Assembly: GCF_026343115.1 (NCBI RefSeq)
Contig: NZ_JAPEMC010000001.1
Span: 4,669,501 to 4,733,500, forward strand
DNA from: Streptomyces sp. NBC_00102
GTDB lineage: Bacteria; Actinomycetota; Actinomycetes; Streptomycetales; Streptomycetaceae
DNA: 64,000 bases
Direction: 5' to 3'
Part shown: positions 1 through 12,665 of the stretch, one piece after another
Position numbering within the stretch: the stretch's first letter is position 1
Layout of the letters: each line of letters starts with the position of its first letter
Position numbers and translations under genes: made by a program
Notes under the pieces: generated by a model
What the model was told of the DNA's origin: nothing
The model's database searches: none
The model's input: the letters and a program-made list of their open reading frames with translations, nothing else

Positions 1-204
1 GGTTCCTTGAGACGGGGGTGCTGATTCTCACGTCCGGAAAAGGGCGGATCGCTTGCTTTTTGTCCGTCCTGACAGTGTTAGCTGTCTTGGCTGGGCAGAG
101 CTGACGGCAGAACTGACGGCAGGGCTCACGAACGGACCGACGGCCCAGCCGGCGGGACCGAACGGGCCACGGGGGACCGACCGAGAAACAGGAGCGACAC
201 AGCG

Positions 205-2427
205 ATGGGGCGAGCGGATGAGCGACGTGCCCGCGGCCGCGAGGCGCGGGCCGGCAAGAAGGGCGGCATACGCGGCCTCTTCACCTGGAAGCGAGTCCTG
301 GGCACCTTCTTCGGTCTCTGCCTGCTGGTGATGGGTGCCTTCGTGGTGCTGTACCTCTACGTACCGGTGCCCGAGGCGAACGCCCAGGCCCAGAAGCAGA
401 GCAACGTCTACAAGTACAGCGACGGCACCGTCCTCGCCCGCACCGGCGAGGTCAACCGCGAGATCGTCGACCTCGCGCAGGTCCCGAAGGCGGTCCAGCA
501 CACCTTCGTCGCCGCCGAGAACAAGTCCTTCTACCAGGACAAGGGCGTCGACCTGAAGGGCACCACCCGTGCCCTGATCAGCACCCTGTCCGGCAAGGGC
601 AAGCAGGGTGGCTCGACCATCACCCAGCAGTACGTGAAGAACTACTACCTCACGCAGGACGCGACGGTCTCCCGCAAGCTCAAGGAACTGGTGATCTCGC
701 TCAAGGTCGACCAGAAGATGAGCAAGGACGACATCCTCGCGGGGTACATCAACACCGCCTTCTACGGCCGCGGCGCCAGCGGCATCCAGGCCGCCGCCCA
801 GGCGTACTACGGCGTGGACGCCTCCAAGCTCAACGTCTCCCAGGGCGCCTACCTCGCGTCGCTGCTCCAGGCCCCCAGCCAGTACGACTGGGCCACCGCG
901 ACCCCGACCGGCAAGCGCCTGGTCAAGGCACGCTGGGCCTACACCCTGGACAACATGGTGGAGAAGGGCTGGCTCAGCAGCGCCGACCGCCAGGGCCAGG
1001 AGTTTCCCGTCCCGAAGGCACCCAAGGCCGCACCCGGCATGGAGGGCCAGACCGGCTACCTCGTCGAAGAGGCCAAGGCCGAGCTCAAGGACCAGGGCGT
1101 CACCGAGGAACAGCTCGAAGCCGGCGGCTGGACCATCACGCTCAACATCGACAAGAAGCGCCAGAAGCAGCTGGAGAAGTCGGTCGACGACCAGCTGGAG
1201 TCGAAGCTCGACCGGAAGAACAACAAGGTCGACGCCACCGTCCAGGCGGGCGCCACCTCGGTCGACCCGAAGACGGGCGCGATCGTCGCCATGTACGGCG
1301 GGGTCGGCTACACCCAGCACTACTTCAACAACGCCACCCGCACCGACTACCAGCCCGCCTCCACCTTCAAGCCGCTGGTGCTCGCCTCCGCCCTGGAGAA
1401 CGAGTCCACCACCCAGGACGGCGACCTGATCGGCCTGAACACGACTTACGACGGCACCAGCGAGCGGCCGGTCGTCGGCAGCGACACCCCCTTCGCCCCG
1501 CAGAACGAGGACGACCAGAACTACGGCGACATCAGCGTGCAGAAGGCGCTGAACGCCTCGGTCAACTCCGTCTTCGCGCAGATGGTCGTCGACGTCGGTC
1601 CCGACAAGGTGAAGAAGACCGCGCTGAGCCTCGGCCTGCCGGACAAGAACTTCCCCGAGCGTCCCGCGATCACCCTCGGCACCATGAACGCGTCGACCAA
1701 GGACATGGCCGGGGCCTACGCCACCCTCGACAACCACGGCAAGAAGGTCACGCCGTTCATCGTGAAGTCCGCCGAGCACCGCGACCGCTCGGCGGACGAG
1801 GTGAAGGGCATCGGCAAGCAGGTGATCAGCCGCAAGTCGGCCGACACCGTGACCAAGGCGATGACCGGGGTCATCGACTCCGGGTCCGGACAGGCCGCCA
1901 ACACCACCGCGTACGAGGCGGCGGGCAAGACCGGTACGTCCGAGAACAACAAGGCCGCCTGGTTCGCCGCTTACACCCCCGAGCTGACCACCGTCGTGGC
2001 GCTCTACGGCGAGTCGACGAAGGAGGGCGGCGGCCAGGTCAGCCTGACCGGCACCGCCAACTCCGGCCGCGCCAACGGTGGTGGCTTCCCCGCCCGGATC
2101 TGGGCCGACTACACGCTGGGGGCGCTGAACGGCGGCTCCGACGCGCAGTTCGACCTGGAGGACGTGGAGAAGGGCGAGGTGCCCTACACCCCGCCGCCGA
2201 CCCCGACCGAGTCGGCCTCGCCCACCCCGACGCCGAGCGAGACGACCCCGACCCCGTCGGCGACGCCCTCGGAGGAGCCGACGGAGACCGAGACCCCGTC
2301 GCCCGACCCGAGCGAGTCGACCCCCGTCGAGCCCAGCGAGTCGCCCTCCGACGGGTACGACCCGGGGGACGGCGGCGCCACCGTCGAGCCGGGCGGACGC
2401 CCCGGCGGCACCGGCCTGCTGGGCTGA
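205..2427 (+). CDS. bifunctional penicillin-binding protein (transglycosylase/transpeptidase)
   Basis: Class A penicillin-binding protein of 740 residues that polymerises lipid II and cross-links peptidoglycan outside the membrane. A basic cytoplasmic tail is followed by one membrane anchor (about residues 31-52). The GT51 domain shows the catalytic Glu105 in AAENKSFYQDKG and the GGSTITQQ motif (135-142). The transpeptidase domain has SxxK at Ser386-Lys389 (STFK), SxN at 452-454 (SVN) and KTG at 575-577. The last 75 residues are a Pro/Thr/Ser/Glu-rich tail, probably wall-spanning and disordered. ATG at 205 has AGGAG about 10 bases upstream. The gene is monocistronic and converges on the catalase gene across a strong hairpin. 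It corresponds by position to SCO5039; which paralogue it is functionally cannot be told from sequence. Confidence 0.95.
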   Translation: MGRADERRARGREARAGKKGGIRGLFTWKRVLGTFFGLCLLVMGAFVVLYLYVPVPEANAQAQKQSNVYKYSDGTVLARTGEVNREIVDLAQVPKAVQHTFVAAENKSFYQDKGVDLKGTTRALISTLSGKGKQGGSTITQQYVKNYYLTQDATVSRKLKELVISLKVDQKMSKDDILAGYINTAFYGRGASGIQAAAQAYYGVDASKLNVSQGAYLASLLQAPSQYDWATATPTGKRLVKARWAYTLDNMVEKGWLSSADRQGQEFPVPKAPKAAPGMEGQTGYLVEEAKAELKDQGVTEEQLEAGGWTITLNIDKKRQKQLEKSVDDQLESKLDRKNNKVDATVQAGATSVDPKTGAIVAMYGGVGYTQHYFNNATRTDYQPASTFKPLVLASALENESTTQDGDLIGLNTTYDGTSERPVVGSDTPFAPQNEDDQNYGDISVQKALNASVNSVFAQMVVDVGPDKVKKTALSLGLPDKNFPERPAITLGTMNASTKDMAGAYATLDNHGKKVTPFIVKSAEHRDRSADEVKGIGKQVISRKSADTVTKAMTGVIDSGSGQAANTTAYEAAGKTGTSENNKAAWFAAYTPELTTVVALYGESTKEGGGQVSLTGTANSGRANGGGFPARIWADYTLGALNGGSDAQFDLEDVEKGEVPYTPPPTPTESASPTPTPSETTPTPSATPSEEPTETETPSPDPSESTPVEPSESPSDGYDPGDGGATVEPGGRPGGTGLLG

Positions 2428-2451
2428 GCCGCGGCGGGCGGGCCCGCACAC

Positions 2452-2500
2452 ACGGGTGAGGGGCGGTACCGGAGGTGATCCGGTACCGCCCCTCACCCGT
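2452..2500. terminator. bidirectional terminator between PBP and catalase genes
   Basis: Perfect 22-base inverted repeat (2452-2473 and 2479-2500) around a 5-base loop, lying between the ends of two convergent genes. There is no long T-run, which is usual for Streptomyces terminators. Confidence 0.85.
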
Positions 2501-2512
2501 TCGGGATGCCCG

Positions 2513-3976
2513 TCAGCCGCCGTTGACCTTCTTCGCGACCCGGTCGCCCAGGTCCTTGTCGACATTGCGCCAGTACTGGAGCGCGCGCTCCAGCACCGGG
2601 GCGCTCACCCCGTCCAGCAGATGGCCGGAGATGTTCGAGACGAGCCGCTCGCGCGCCGCGTCGTCCAGGACCTGGCGCACCAGCGTGCCCGCCTGGCCCC
2701 AGTCGTCGTCCTCGCGGTGCGGCTTGTAGGCCTCGTGGACCATCTCGCCCGCCGTCGCCCACCCGGCGGGGTCCCCGAACCGGGCGGTGTCCGCGTCCGG
2801 ACCGCCGTACGAGTTCGGCGCGTACACCGCTCCCGTCCGCGTCGGCTCGTACCGCATCGGGCCGTCCTTGGAGTACGAGTTCACGCCGTGCCGGGGCCGG
2901 TTCGGCGGGAGCTGCGCGTAGTTCGGACCGATCCGGTAGCGGTGCGTGTCCGGGTACGAGAAGAGCCGGCCGAGCAGCATCTTGTCCGGGGACGGGCCGA
3001 TGCCGGGCACCAGGTTCGACGGCTCGAAGGACGCCTGCTCGATGTGGACGAAGAAGTCCTCCGGGTTCTCGTTCAGCGTCATCCGGCCGACCTCGGTCAG
3101 CGGGTAGTCGCCGTGCGGCCACACCTTGGTCAGGTCGAACGGGTTGAACCGGTAGTCCGGCGCGTCCTCGAACGGCATGATCTGGACCCGCAGCGTCCAG
3201 CTCGGGTGATCGCCGCGCTTGATCGCCTCGAACAGGTCCCGGCGGTGCACGTCACCGTCGGTCCCGGCCATCGCGTCGGCGTCGGCCTGCGTGTAGAAGT
3301 CGATGCCCTGATCGGTCTGGAAGTGGTATTTCACCCAGAACCGCTCCCCGCCCGCGTTCACCCACATGTAGGTGTGCGAGCTGAAGCCGTCCATGTTCCG
3401 GTAGGTCTTCGGGATGCCCCGGTCGCCCATCAGCCAGGTGACCTGGTGGGCGGACTCCGGGGAGAGCGTCCAGAAGTCCCACTGCATGTCGTGGTCGCGC
3501 ACCCCGCTGTCCGGGCGGCGCTTCTGCGAGCGGATGAAGTCCTGGAACTTCATCGGGTCCCGTACGAAGAAGACCGGCGTGTTGTTGCCGACCATGTCGT
3601 AGTTGCCCTGCTCGGTGTAGAACTTCAGCGCGAAACCGCGCGGATCGCGCCAGGTGTCGGGCGAGCCCTGCTCACCGGCGACCGTCGAGAAGCGCGCCAG
3701 CATGTCAGTGCGCTTGCCCGGCTGGAACAGATCCGCCTTGGTGAACTGGCTCACGTCGTTGGTCACGACGAACGTGCCGTACGCCCCCGAGCCCTTGGCG
3801 TGCACCACCCGCTCGGGGACCCGTTCACGGTTGAACTGGGCCATCTTCTCGATCAGATAGTGATCCTGGAGAAGGATCGGGCCGTCCGCGCCGACGGTGA
3901 GCGAATGTTCGTCGCTCTCCACCGGAATTCCGGCGTTGTTCGTGGTGTACGGAAGCTTGCGGGTCTCCTCGGTCAC
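2513..3976 (-). CDS. monofunctional heme catalase
   Basis: Clade-type small-subunit catalase of 487 residues that dismutates hydrogen peroxide in the cytoplasm. Visible landmarks are the distal His59 in [15 protein letters not shown], the active-site asparagine region [12 protein letters not shown] (129-140) and the proximal heme motif with Arg337 and Tyr341 (RLFSY). The GTG start at 3976 was chosen because the family N-terminus ([11 protein letters not shown]) begins there; the open frame runs further upstream but without catalase similarity. The gene ends against the PBP terminator and lies 131 bases downstream of the PP2C gene on the same strand. No CatR-like operator was recognised upstream. 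Confidence 0.96.
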   Translation of the reverse strand: MTEETRKLPYTTNNAGIPVESDEHSLTVGADGPILLQDHYLIEKMAQFNRERVPERVVHAKGSGAYGTFVVTNDVSQFTKADLFQPGKRTDMLARFSTVAGEQGSPDTWRDPRGFALKFYTEQGNYDMVGNNTPVFFVRDPMKFQDFIRSQKRRPDSGVRDHDMQWDFWTLSPESAHQVTWLMGDRGIPKTYRNMDGFSSHTYMWVNAGGERFWVKYHFQTDQGIDFYTQADADAMAGTDGDVHRRDLFEAIKRGDHPSWTLRVQIMPFEDAPDYRFNPFDLTKVWPHGDYPLTEVGRMTLNENPEDFFVHIEQASFEPSNLVPGIGPSPDKMLLGRLFSYPDTHRYRIGPNYAQLPPNRPRHGVNSYSKDGPMRYEPTRTGAVYAPNSYGGPDADTARFGDPAGWATAGEMVHEAYKPHREDDDWGQAGTLVRQVLDDAARERLVSNISGHLLDGVSAPVLERALQYWRNVDKDLGDRVAKKVNGG

Positions 3977-4107
3977 GAGCGTCCTCCCGTCGGTGTGGGG
4001 GGTGGGGTGGGCCGCTTCGTCCGTGACCGAGTCAACTCCGCGGCCCCGGGGTCGGCAACATGTGCACCGGCCCGCGACCGGGCCGATGCACCCCTCTTCC
4101 GCTCCCC

Positions 4108-6015
4108 TTACTGGGCCCCGGCCGCCATCGCCATCTCGAACCAGACCACCTTGCCCGAGGACAACCGCGTCGCCCCCCACCGCCGGGCCAGCCGGTTCAC
4201 CAGCATCAGACCGCGCCCGCCCTCGTCCGTCTCCCGGGCCCGCCGCTGCCGGGGAAGCTGCGGCGAGTCGTCGCCGACCTCGCAGCGCAGGATGTCGGTC
4301 CGCAGCAACCGCAGCGTCACCGGCCGCTCGGCGTACCGGACGGCGTTGGTGACCACCTCGCTGACCAGCAGCTCCACCTCGTCCGAGAGGTGCTCCATGT
4401 TCCAGCGCTCCAGCGCGCCCCGGGCCAGCTTGCGGGCCCGGCTCGGCGCCGAGTCCTCCGGGTCCAGCGACCAGTACGCCACGTCGTTCGGCGCGATCCC
4501 GTCGAAGCGGGCCGCCAGCAGCGCGATGTCGTCGTCCCGGTCGCCGGGCCCGAGCATGTCGAGCACGTCGTCGCAGAGCGCCTCCAGCGGCGGCGAGTGG
4601 TCCGGCCCGGTCAGCCGCGCGGTCGCGGCGAGCCGCTCCCGCAACTGCTCGATACCGGTCCACACGTCCCGCAGCCGCGATTCCACCAGCCCGTCCGTGT
4701 ACAGCAGCAGTGTGCCGCCGGCCGGCGCCTCCAGCTCCACCGCCTCGAAGTCGACACCGCCCACGCCGATCGGGGCGTTCGGCGGCACGTCGAGCACCTC
4801 CGCACGGCCGCCGAGGTGCAGCAGCACGGGCGGCGGATGCCCCGCGTTCGCGACGGTGATGCGGTGCGCCACCGGGTCGTACACCGCGTACAGGCAGGTC
4901 GCCATGCGGTTCTCGCCGAGCCGCTGCGCCTGCTCGTCGAGATGGTGCAGGACCTCCTGGGGCGGCAGGTCGAGACCGGCGAGCGTCTGCGCGGTGGTGC
5001 GCAGCTGCCCCATGATCGCGGCCGAGGTCATCGAGTGGCCCATGACGTCGCCGACGACCAGCGCGACCCGGCTGCCGGGCAGCGGGATCGCGTCGTACCA
5101 GTCGCCGCCGACCCGGGCGGTCTCGGCGGCCGGGAGGTAACGGGAGGCGAGCCGCACCCCGGTGGGCTGCGGCAGCGAGTCCGGCAGCATGGTGCGCTGC
5201 AGCTCGTCCGCGATGTACGCCTCGCGCCCGTACAGGACGGCCTTGTCGATGCCGAGCGCGGTGTGGGTCGCGAGCTGCGCCGCCACCAGCAGGTCGTTCG
5301 CCTCGAACGGGGTGCGGTCGGTGGCGCGCAGGAAGACCGCCGAGCCGATGACCCGCCGCCGGCCGCGCAGCGGGGCCAGGATCGCGCGGTGGCCGGTGGG
5401 CGCCGGCCGCCCGGCGCCGAGCAGCTCCGGCAGGGCCGCCCGGGCCGCCGCGTTGTCGCCGAAGACGGGACGTACGCCGCGCAGCACCTCGCCCAGCGCG
5501 CCGCCGGTACGGACCTCGCAGAGCTCCGCGACGGGCAGCAGATCGGGCCCGGGGTCGGTCACCGGCGGCCGCAGCCTCTCGGGGTCGTGGAGGCCGTCCG
5601 GCTCCTCCTCCGTCAGCCGCAGCCGGTCGCTGCGGCGCAGCCGCAGCACGAACGGCTCGACCGGACGCTCGTCGCCCACCGGCAGCGGATCGCGCAGGTA
5701 GATGAGGATCTCGTCGCAGAACGTCGGGACGCTGGCCCGGCAGAGGCCGAGCACGATCTCGTCGAGATCGATGCCCCGGGCGATCCGGCGGGTGGCGGCG
5801 CCGACGAACCGCAGCCGGTCGCCCTCGCGCCGGGACGCCGCCTGCGGGTCGGGCACGCCGACGGCGGCGGAGGCTCTGGGCGCTCCGGCGGGTCCCGGGA
5901 TGGCCGCGGGCGTCGCGGGGCCCGGCGCGGCGTCCTGCTGCCGGGGCCGGGTGCGTTCCTGCGGCCGGGCGGCGAGAGGCCGGTGGCCTTCGTGGGAGGT
6001 GGGGTGCTCCGTCAC
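4108..6015 (-). CDS. GAF-PP2C (SpoIIE-type) phosphatase with C-terminal HATPase domain
   Basis: Regulatory protein of about 635 residues. A poorly conserved N-terminus leads into a GAF-like sensor region (about 45-230). The SpoIIE/PP2C phosphatase core has metal-ligand motifs [14 protein letters not shown] and [13 protein letters not shown]. The C-terminal HATPase_c domain resembles RsbW/SpoIIAB anti-sigma kinases (N-box [15 protein letters not shown]-box [10 protein letters not shown]). Proteins of this build both dephosphorylate anti-anti-sigma factors and may bind or phosphorylate them. No transmembrane segment is seen, so it is likely cytoplasmic. The start is uncertain: GTG at 6015 (TEHPTSHEG) is preferred over an ATG at 6102, whose extension looks like untranslated leader. 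Confidence 0.9.
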   Translation of the reverse strand: MTEHPTSHEGHRPLAARPQERTRPRQQDAAPGPATPAAIPGPAGAPRASAAVGVPDPQAASRREGDRLRFVGAATRRIARGIDLDEIVLGLCRASVPTFCDEILIYLRDPLPVGDERPVEPFVLRLRRSDRLRLTEEEPDGLHDPERLRPPVTDPGPDLLPVAELCEVRTGGALGEVLRGVRPVFGDNAAARAALPELLGAGRPAPTGHRAILAPLRGRRRVIGSAVFLRATDRTPFEANDLLVAAQLATHTALGIDKAVLYGREAYIADELQRTMLPDSLPQPTGVRLASRYLPAAETARVGGDWYDAIPLPGSRVALVVGDVMGHSMTSAAIMGQLRTTAQTLAGLDLPPQEVLHHLDEQAQRLGENRMATCLYAVYDPVAHRITVANAGHPPPVLLHLGGRAEVLDVPPNAPIGVGGVDFEAVELEAPAGGTLLLYTDGLVESRLRDVWTGIEQLRERLAATARLTGPDHSPPLEALCDDVLDMLGPGDRDDDIALLAARFDGIAPNDVAYWSLDPEDSAPSRARKLARGALERWNMEHLSDEVELLVSEVVTNAVRYAERPVTLRLLRTDILRCEVGDDSPQLPRQRRARETDEGGRGLMLVNRLARRWGATRLSSGKVVWFEMAMAAGAQ

Positions 6016-6515
6016 GCGTGGGGTTCCGTCCGTCCGGGCCGGTTGTATGAGGCAGTCACCTCGTGGGGCGACACTCTGCCCCGGTGAGAGCGGTGGGAAC
6101 AACGGCGCTCACCCGTGACCTCCGCGCGCGGGGCCGAAACCGTGCGCACATGTGGCCGGGTACTGACAACGTTTTCGGTGCGCTCGGGGTGCGCGGCGGT
6201 CACGGTCCGTGGTGAAGCGGTCCGTGCGGTCGCGGTGCCCGTGCCGGGTACGGCCCGCGCCGGGTGGACCGCGCCGGCCGCGAGGGCGGCCGTACCGGTG
6301 TGTCCGCCCGCTCGTGCGAGCACCACGCCTCCACCCCCTCGTAGTGGCTTCCGCCGCCGTGCGGTCCGTCCGGGCCGAGCCCGTGCGGGGTGGTACGGCG
6401 TGTGCGGTGTCGCCTTTGACATGCGGTCAGGACCGTTGGCCGGTACGCGGGTTGTCGCGCACGGGCCCTCGGGAGGCTGATCCTACGGGCGCCCCCCACG
6501 GGTGATTCAAGAGTC
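6016..6515. other. 500-base gene-free stretch
   Basis: Leader and promoter region of the PP2C gene, plus sequence downstream of the DUF402 gene. The open frames here lack any protein family signature and follow GC-rich background. A short GGTGAG/CTCACC inverted repeat lies at about 6084-6114, close to the PP2C start. Nothing else is recognised. Confidence 0.4.
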
Positions 6516-7202
6516 TCACGACGGTGTACGCGCGCGGGTGCGGTCCCAGTCATCCGGCAGCGCCGGGACCGGCCAGGCCGGATCGGGCCGCCAGTGCTCC
6601 CAGCCGTCCCGGAACGGGGACCCCCACGCCTCGATCACCGAGACCGCCGCAAGCCCTGCCCTGCGCACCCGCTCGGCCGTTTCGGGGTCCATCAGGCCGA
6701 CCCGCTGGGCCTGCGCGAACTCGTCCTCGTCGAGCCACTTCCAGCTCCGGTCGGGGTTCACCGAGATGTCGAGGAAGTGGTCCTCCGATTCGACCCCGGA
6801 ACTCCAACGAGTGAGTGGCTCCTCGAAGTTGACATACCAGTTTCGGAAGACCCAGCCGCGGTCCCAGAAGAGCCAGACCGACCAGGGCTCGCCGGGCCGC
6901 GCCAGCTTCAGCACGCCCATGCCCCACCAGGTGTACCGGTCCGTGGTGCGTGGCACGGTGTAGCGGGTGGCGAGGGGTTCGGTGTGGACCTCGGCGCCGT
7001 TCGCGAGCACCGGCCGTACGCACTCGGTGCCCGGGGCCATCCACACGGCCAGCAGGTCCTCGGTGTCCTGGACGACCGTGACCGGACGGCAGATGCGCAG
7101 CGGTGTCGCGTCCGCGTGCCCGTCGTCGCTGCCCTTGTCCCGGTAGCGCCAGAGGATGTGGTCCCCGGGTGCCCAGCGTGTGTGCTCTCCCGTACCTGCC
7201 AT
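6516..7202 (-). CDS. DUF402 family protein (FomD-like hydrolase fold)
   Basis: Cytoplasmic protein of 228 residues. Its middle carries the DUF402 signature, WYVNFEEPLTR followed by a run of acidic and aromatic residues around DHFLDISVNPDRSWKWLDEDE. In characterised relatives (FomD, nucleoside diphosphatase NtdP) equivalent acidic residues bind divalent metals and hydrolyse nucleoside diphosphate-type substrates. Substrate here is unknown. ATG at 7202 lies 109 bases from the end of fumC, which is on the same strand upstream. A hairpin separates the two, so it probably has its own promoter. Confidence 0.85.
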   Translation of the reverse strand: MAGTGEHTRWAPGDHILWRYRDKGSDDGHADATPLRICRPVTVVQDTEDLLAVWMAPGTECVRPVLANGAEVHTEPLATRYTVPRTTDRYTWWGMGVLKLARPGEPWSVWLFWDRGWVFRNWYVNFEEPLTRWSSGVESEDHFLDISVNPDRSWKWLDEDEFAQAQRVGLMDPETAERVRRAGLAAVSVIEAWGSPFRDGWEHWRPDPAWPVPALPDDWDRTRARTPS

Positions 7203-7263
7203 GAACAGATCTTACGGACGCCGCCGCGCGGGCGCTGCGATACGGATCACCCCGGGGCCGGTA

Positions 7264-7303
7264 CCCCGACGGGCCGTCAGCTTTCGCCGGCGGCCCGTCG
7301 GGG
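7264..7303 (-). terminator. terminator downstream of fumC
   Basis: Perfect 13-base inverted repeat (7264-7276 and 7291-7303) with a 14-base loop, directly downstream of the fumC stop codon. Confidence 0.7.
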
Positions 7304-7311
7304 TGGAGGCG

Positions 7312-8715
7312 TCACGGCCTGGTCATGCGCAGGACGTCCAGCGCCTCGTCCAGCTGCTCCACCGTCAGGTCGCCCCGCTCCACGTGGCCCGAGGCGAGCA
7401 CGGTCTCGCGGATCGTGGTGCCGTCGGCCAGCGACTTCTTGGCCACCTTGGCGGCCTCCTCGTACCCCAGGTACTTGTTCAGCGGGGTCACCACCGAGGG
7501 GGAGGACTCGGCGTAGGCACGCGTCCGGGCGGTGTCGGCGGTGATGCCGTCCACCGTGCGGTCCGCCAGCAGCCGCGAGGCGTTGGCGAGCAGACGTACG
7601 GACTCCAGCAGGTTCTTCGCGATGACCGGCATCATGACGTTCAGCTCGAAGTTCCCCGCCGCGCCGGCCACCGCGACCGTCGCGTCGTTCCCCGTGACCT
7701 GCGCGGCGACCATCAGAACCGCCTCGGGGACCACCGGGTTCACCTTGCCCGGCATGATCGACGAACCCGGCTGTAGGTCGGGCAGCGCGATCTCGGCCAG
7801 ACCGGTGCGCGGCCCGGAGGCCATCCACCGCAGGTCGTTGCAGATCTTGGTCAGCGAGACCGCGACCGTGCGCAGCTGCCCCGAGACCTCCACCAGGCCG
7901 TCCCGGGCTCCCTGTGCCTCGAAGTGGTTGCGGGCCTCCGTCAGCGGCAGCCCGGTCGTGGCCGCGATCTCGGCGATCACCGCGGCGGAGAAGCCGGGCG
8001 GGGTGTTGATCCCGGTGCCGACCGCCGTGCCGCCCAGCGGGAGTTCGGCGAGCCGGGGCAGGGAGGCGCGCAGGCGCTCGACGCCGTAGGAGATCTGCGC
8101 CGCGTACCCACCGAACTCCTGTCCAAGGGTGACGGGCGTCGCGTCCATGAGGTGGGTGCGCCCCGATTTCACCACCTGGGCGAACTCCCGGGCCTTGCGC
8201 TCCAGGGACCCCGCCAGGTGTTCCAGGGCCGGTACCAGGTCGGCGGTCACGGCGGCGGTGGCGGCGATGTGGATCGAGGACGGGAAGACGTCGTTCGAGG
8301 ACTGCGAGGCGTTGACGTGGTCGTTGGGGTGCACGTCGCGGCCGAGCCGCTCGGAGGCGAGGGTGGCGATGACCTCGTTGGTGTTCATGTTGGAGGAGGT
8401 CCCGGACCCGGTCTGGAACACGTCGACCGGGAAGTGGTCGTCCCACCGGCCCTCCGCCACCTCCGCGGCGGCTCCCTGGATCGCCTCCGCCACCTCCGGG
8501 TCGAGCACCCCCAGACCGGCGTTGACCTTGGCGGCCGCGGCCTTGATCCGCGCCAGCGCCTCGATGTGGGCGCGCTCCAGCCGCTGGCCGGAGACGGGGA
8601 AGTTCTCCACCGCCCGCTGGGTCTGCGCCCGCCACTTGGCGTCCGCGGGGACCCTCACCTCGCCCATCGAGTCGTGCTCGACGCGGAATTCCGCCGGGTC
8701 CTGTTCATCGGTCAT
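7312..8715 (-). CDS. fumC: class II fumarate hydratase
   Basis: Iron-independent fumarase of 467 residues that interconverts fumarate and malate in the TCA cycle, active as a homotetramer. The superfamily signature [11 protein letters not shown] puts the catalytic serine at about 319 and the conserved lysine at 324, matching the E. coli FumC numbering. [14 protein letters not shown] and the His of [11 protein letters not shown] are also present. ATG at 8715 starts the recognised N-terminus, with AGGAGG upstream on the coding strand. An iron-sulfur class I fumarase is encoded 2 kb upstream, so the organism carries both types. Confidence 0.96.
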   Translation of the reverse strand: MTDEQDPAEFRVEHDSMGEVRVPADAKWRAQTQRAVENFPVSGQRLERAHIEALARIKAAAAKVNAGLGVLDPEVAEAIQGAAAEVAEGRWDDHFPVDVFQTGSGTSSNMNTNEVIATLASERLGRDVHPNDHVNASQSSNDVFPSSIHIAATAAVTADLVPALEHLAGSLERKAREFAQVVKSGRTHLMDATPVTLGQEFGGYAAQISYGVERLRASLPRLAELPLGGTAVGTGINTPPGFSAAVIAEIAATTGLPLTEARNHFEAQGARDGLVEVSGQLRTVAVSLTKICNDLRWMASGPRTGLAEIALPDLQPGSSIMPGKVNPVVPEAVLMVAAQVTGNDATVAVAGAAGNFELNVMMPVIAKNLLESVRLLANASRLLADRTVDGITADTARTRAYAESSPSVVTPLNKYLGYEEAAKVAKKSLADGTTIRETVLASGHVERGDLTVEQLDEALDVLRMTRP

Positions 8716-8799
8716 GTTGTTCGAACCTCCTGTGCGGTTGAGCGCGCGCCGTGGCGGGGCTATTCCCCCTCGCCGCCCCCGGGGCCACCCTCTCCCGCG

Positions 8800-8836
8800 C
8801 CCGTACCCCGCGCGCACGCGGCACGCGGGGTACGGG
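8800..8836 (-). terminator. terminator downstream of M18 aminopeptidase gene
   Basis: Perfect 13-base inverted repeat (8800-8812 and 8824-8836) in the 166-base gap between the aminopeptidase stop and the fumC start. Confidence 0.7.
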
Positions 8837-8881
8837 CGGTGGTGGGCCCGGCCCGGGGAGGCGCGGTCGCGCGCCCGTCGC

Positions 8882-10186
8882 TCAGGCGGCGGCCAGTACG
8901 GCGCGCAGGGCGGCCGCCAGATGCCCGGGGTCCTCCGCCCCGCACAGCTCGCGCGCCGAGTGCATGGAGAGACCGGGGACCCCGACGTCCAGCGTGGTCA
9001 CGCCGAGCCGGGCGGCGGTGAGCGGGCCGATCGACGTACCGCAGGGCATCGCGTTGTTGGCGGCGAAGGACTGCCACGGGACCCCGGCCCGGTCGCACGA
9101 CTCGCGGAAGAGCGCGACTCCGGTGCCGTCGGTGGCGTACCGCTGGTTGGTGTTGACCTTCACCGTGGGGCCGCCGTTCGGCAGCGGGAGGTGGCCGGGG
9201 TCGTGCCGCTCCTGGTAGTTGGGGTGCACGGCGTGGGTCATGTCGGCCGAGACGCAGAAGGAGCCCGCCAGCGAGCGCGCCCAGTCCTCCGCACCGCCGC
9301 CGCGTGCCGCCACCGCACGGGACAGCACCCGCTCCAGCAGCGGGCTCTGCGCCCCGGTCTGCGAGGCGCTGCCGACCTCCTCGTGGTCGAAGGCCGCCAC
9401 CACCGGGATGCAGCGGGGCTGCTCGACGGAGGTGGCGGTGTCCACCAGCGCCGTGACGCCCGCGTGCACGGAGACCAGGTTGTCCAGCCGGGGCGCGACC
9501 ACGAACTCCTTCTCCACGCCCAGGTATCCGGGGGGCTGGACGTCGTGCAGCATCAGGTCCCACCCCAGCACGTCCGCCGGGTCCTCGCCGGCCGCCTCCG
9601 CGACCCGACGCAGCAGCGCGCCCTCCTCGGGGGCGCCGAGCGACCAGACCGGCGCCAGATGGCGCTGCGGGTCCAGCAGCGCGCCCTCGTTGACCTTGCG
9701 GTCGAGGTGGATGGCGAGCTGGGGCACCCGCAGCAGCGGCTCGTCGATACGCACCAGCAGGTCGCGCGGGGTGCCGGGGGTGCCGCCGCGCAGGGTGAGC
9801 CGGCCGCTGATGCCCAGGTCGCGGTCGAGCCAGGTGTTCAGGGGCACCCCGCCGTAGATCTCCACGCCGATCTGGCGCCAGCCGGCGGTTCCGGTGTCGG
9901 GGTTCGGTTTGACCCGCAGGTTCGGTGAGTCGGTGTGACAGCCGACGATCCGCAGGGGGGTGTGCGTGGGCGCGTTCTCGGGGACGTACCAGGCGATCAG
10001 CGCGCCGGCGCGGGCGACGTAACAGCCGCCGGTCGTGCCGCTCCAGTCGTCGGTGCCGCGCAGCTCGCGGAACCCCGCCTTCGCCAGGCGCGTCACGGCA
10101 CTCGCCACCGCGTGGTACGGGGAGGGGCTGGCGGCGATGAAGGCCAGCAGGTCGTCGGAGTGGCTTCGGTGGGGGGCCGGCGTCAT
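8882..10186 (-). CDS. M18 family metalloaminopeptidase
   Basis: Aspartyl-type aminopeptidase of 434 residues, two-zinc, cytoplasmic, removing N-terminal residues from peptides. Family motifs in order are [11 protein letters not shown] (first zinc ligand and Asp), [20 protein letters not shown] (catalytic Glu and zinc ligands), and [25 protein letters not shown] near the C-terminus is also typical. ATG at 10186 matches the usual family N-terminus ([19 protein letters not shown]); the frame extends upstream without similarity. It sits between the two fumarase genes on the same strand, but gaps and a terminator argue against one operon. Confidence 0.94.
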   Translation of the reverse strand: MTPAPHRSHSDDLLAFIAASPSPYHAVASAVTRLAKAGFRELRGTDDWSGTTGGCYVARAGALIAWYVPENAPTHTPLRIVGCHTDSPNLRVKPNPDTGTAGWRQIGVEIYGGVPLNTWLDRDLGISGRLTLRGGTPGTPRDLLVRIDEPLLRVPQLAIHLDRKVNEGALLDPQRHLAPVWSLGAPEEGALLRRVAEAAGEDPADVLGWDLMLHDVQPPGYLGVEKEFVVAPRLDNLVSVHAGVTALVDTATSVEQPRCIPVVAAFDHEEVGSASQTGAQSPLLERVLSRAVAARGGGAEDWARSLAGSFCVSADMTHAVHPNYQERHDPGHLPLPNGGPTVKVNTNQRYATDGTGVALFRESCDRAGVPWQSFAANNAMPCGTSIGPLTAARLGVTTLDVGVPGLSMHSARELCGAEDPGHLAAALRAVLAAA

Positions 10187-10794
10187 GCGTCGTCCGCCTT
10201 TCCGGTGGTGTGCGACCGCGAGGGTGGGGCACAGGGGGCTGTCGGCGATCTCCCCGACGCCCGCGGCACGCGGGTGCGCCCCTGCGCACACGGCCGTACG
10301 GGAGGTGGGGCGCCCGGCGGATCAGGGCCGGACGCGCTCAACCCATCCCAACCCGCGGGTGCGGCGCAAGCCCCGCACCGGGCCCGATGCGGGAAAGGGG
10401 CGGTGGTCCGGGCGCCGGTCCCCACCCGGACCACGGGGTACCCGGAGGTACCCGGGGACGGGACCCAGATGCCTGAAGCCCCCGCCCCGGGCCCGAAACG
10501 GCTGTCCGCGCCCGCCGGACCGGCCGGCGCGGGGGGCCGGCCGCCGGGTGCGCCGCTCCGCCCGCGCGCCGCCGGGCCGCCGCCCCCGGCACAGCGGCCG
10601 TCACCCGTCGTCATCGCGCGAGATTGGCTTGAATTCGCCGGTATGTGCCGGGGTGCTCCGGGCGGCGCTTCCGGGAAACGGACGGGGGCGCCCCGGCCGG
10701 ATGCCATCGGCCGGAACGCCCCCGGGTGAGCCTGAGGAGCAGGATCCGCGGATCGGGTGCCGCGGATCGGGCCCCGCGGATCGGGTGCCGCGGA
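10187..10794. other. 608-base gene-free stretch
   Basis: Separates the M18 gene from the class I fumarase gene. It contains proline/glycine/alanine-rich open frames on both strands with no family signature, a short less GC-rich segment near 10611-10645 and the 14-base tandem repeat at its right end. No RNA gene was recognised. Confidence 0.4.

Positions 10795-10800
<6 letters not shown>
10746..10800. repeat. four-copy 14-base tandem repeat at fumarase 3' end
   Basis: The unit CCGCGGATCGGGYS occurs four times with starts at 10746, 10760, 10774 and 10788. Each unit contains the self-complementary CCGCGG. The fourth copy overlaps the stop codon of the class I fumarase gene, so the array forms the beginning of its 3' untranslated region. 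Confidence 0.85.
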
Positions 10801-12471
<1,671 letters not shown>

Positions 12472-12665
12472 TCCTCACTCGGTGACAGCGGCTGACCTCC
12501 CTTGGACAGCGCACCCACCAGGGTAGGGCTCGGCGGGACGGCCGGGCTTGTGAGGTAAGGCTCACCGGTCGTCCATGCCGATGCGGGCCCGGTCCGCCTC
12601 CGGCTCGCGCCGATCCGGACGACAGCCCCTAGTCGCGATCTATCGCGTTTGGGTACGCTGGGCCG

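Noticed and set aside
28..2565. 845-residue minus-strand open frame over the PBP gene
   Set aside because: It is antisense to an unmistakable PBP and has only Gly/Arg/Val/Leu-rich shadow composition.
2456..5140. 894-residue plus-strand open frame over catalase and PP2C genes
   Set aside because: Shadow of two clear minus-strand genes; no domain pattern.
6012..6422. 136-residue minus-strand frame in the PP2C leader
   Set aside because: Overlaps the likely GTG start of the PP2C gene and has low-complexity basic composition.
10183..10707. 174-residue minus-strand frame upstream of the M18 gene
   Set aside because: Pro/Gly/Ala/Arg background without family signature, no ribosome site, in a gap with similar frames on the other strand.
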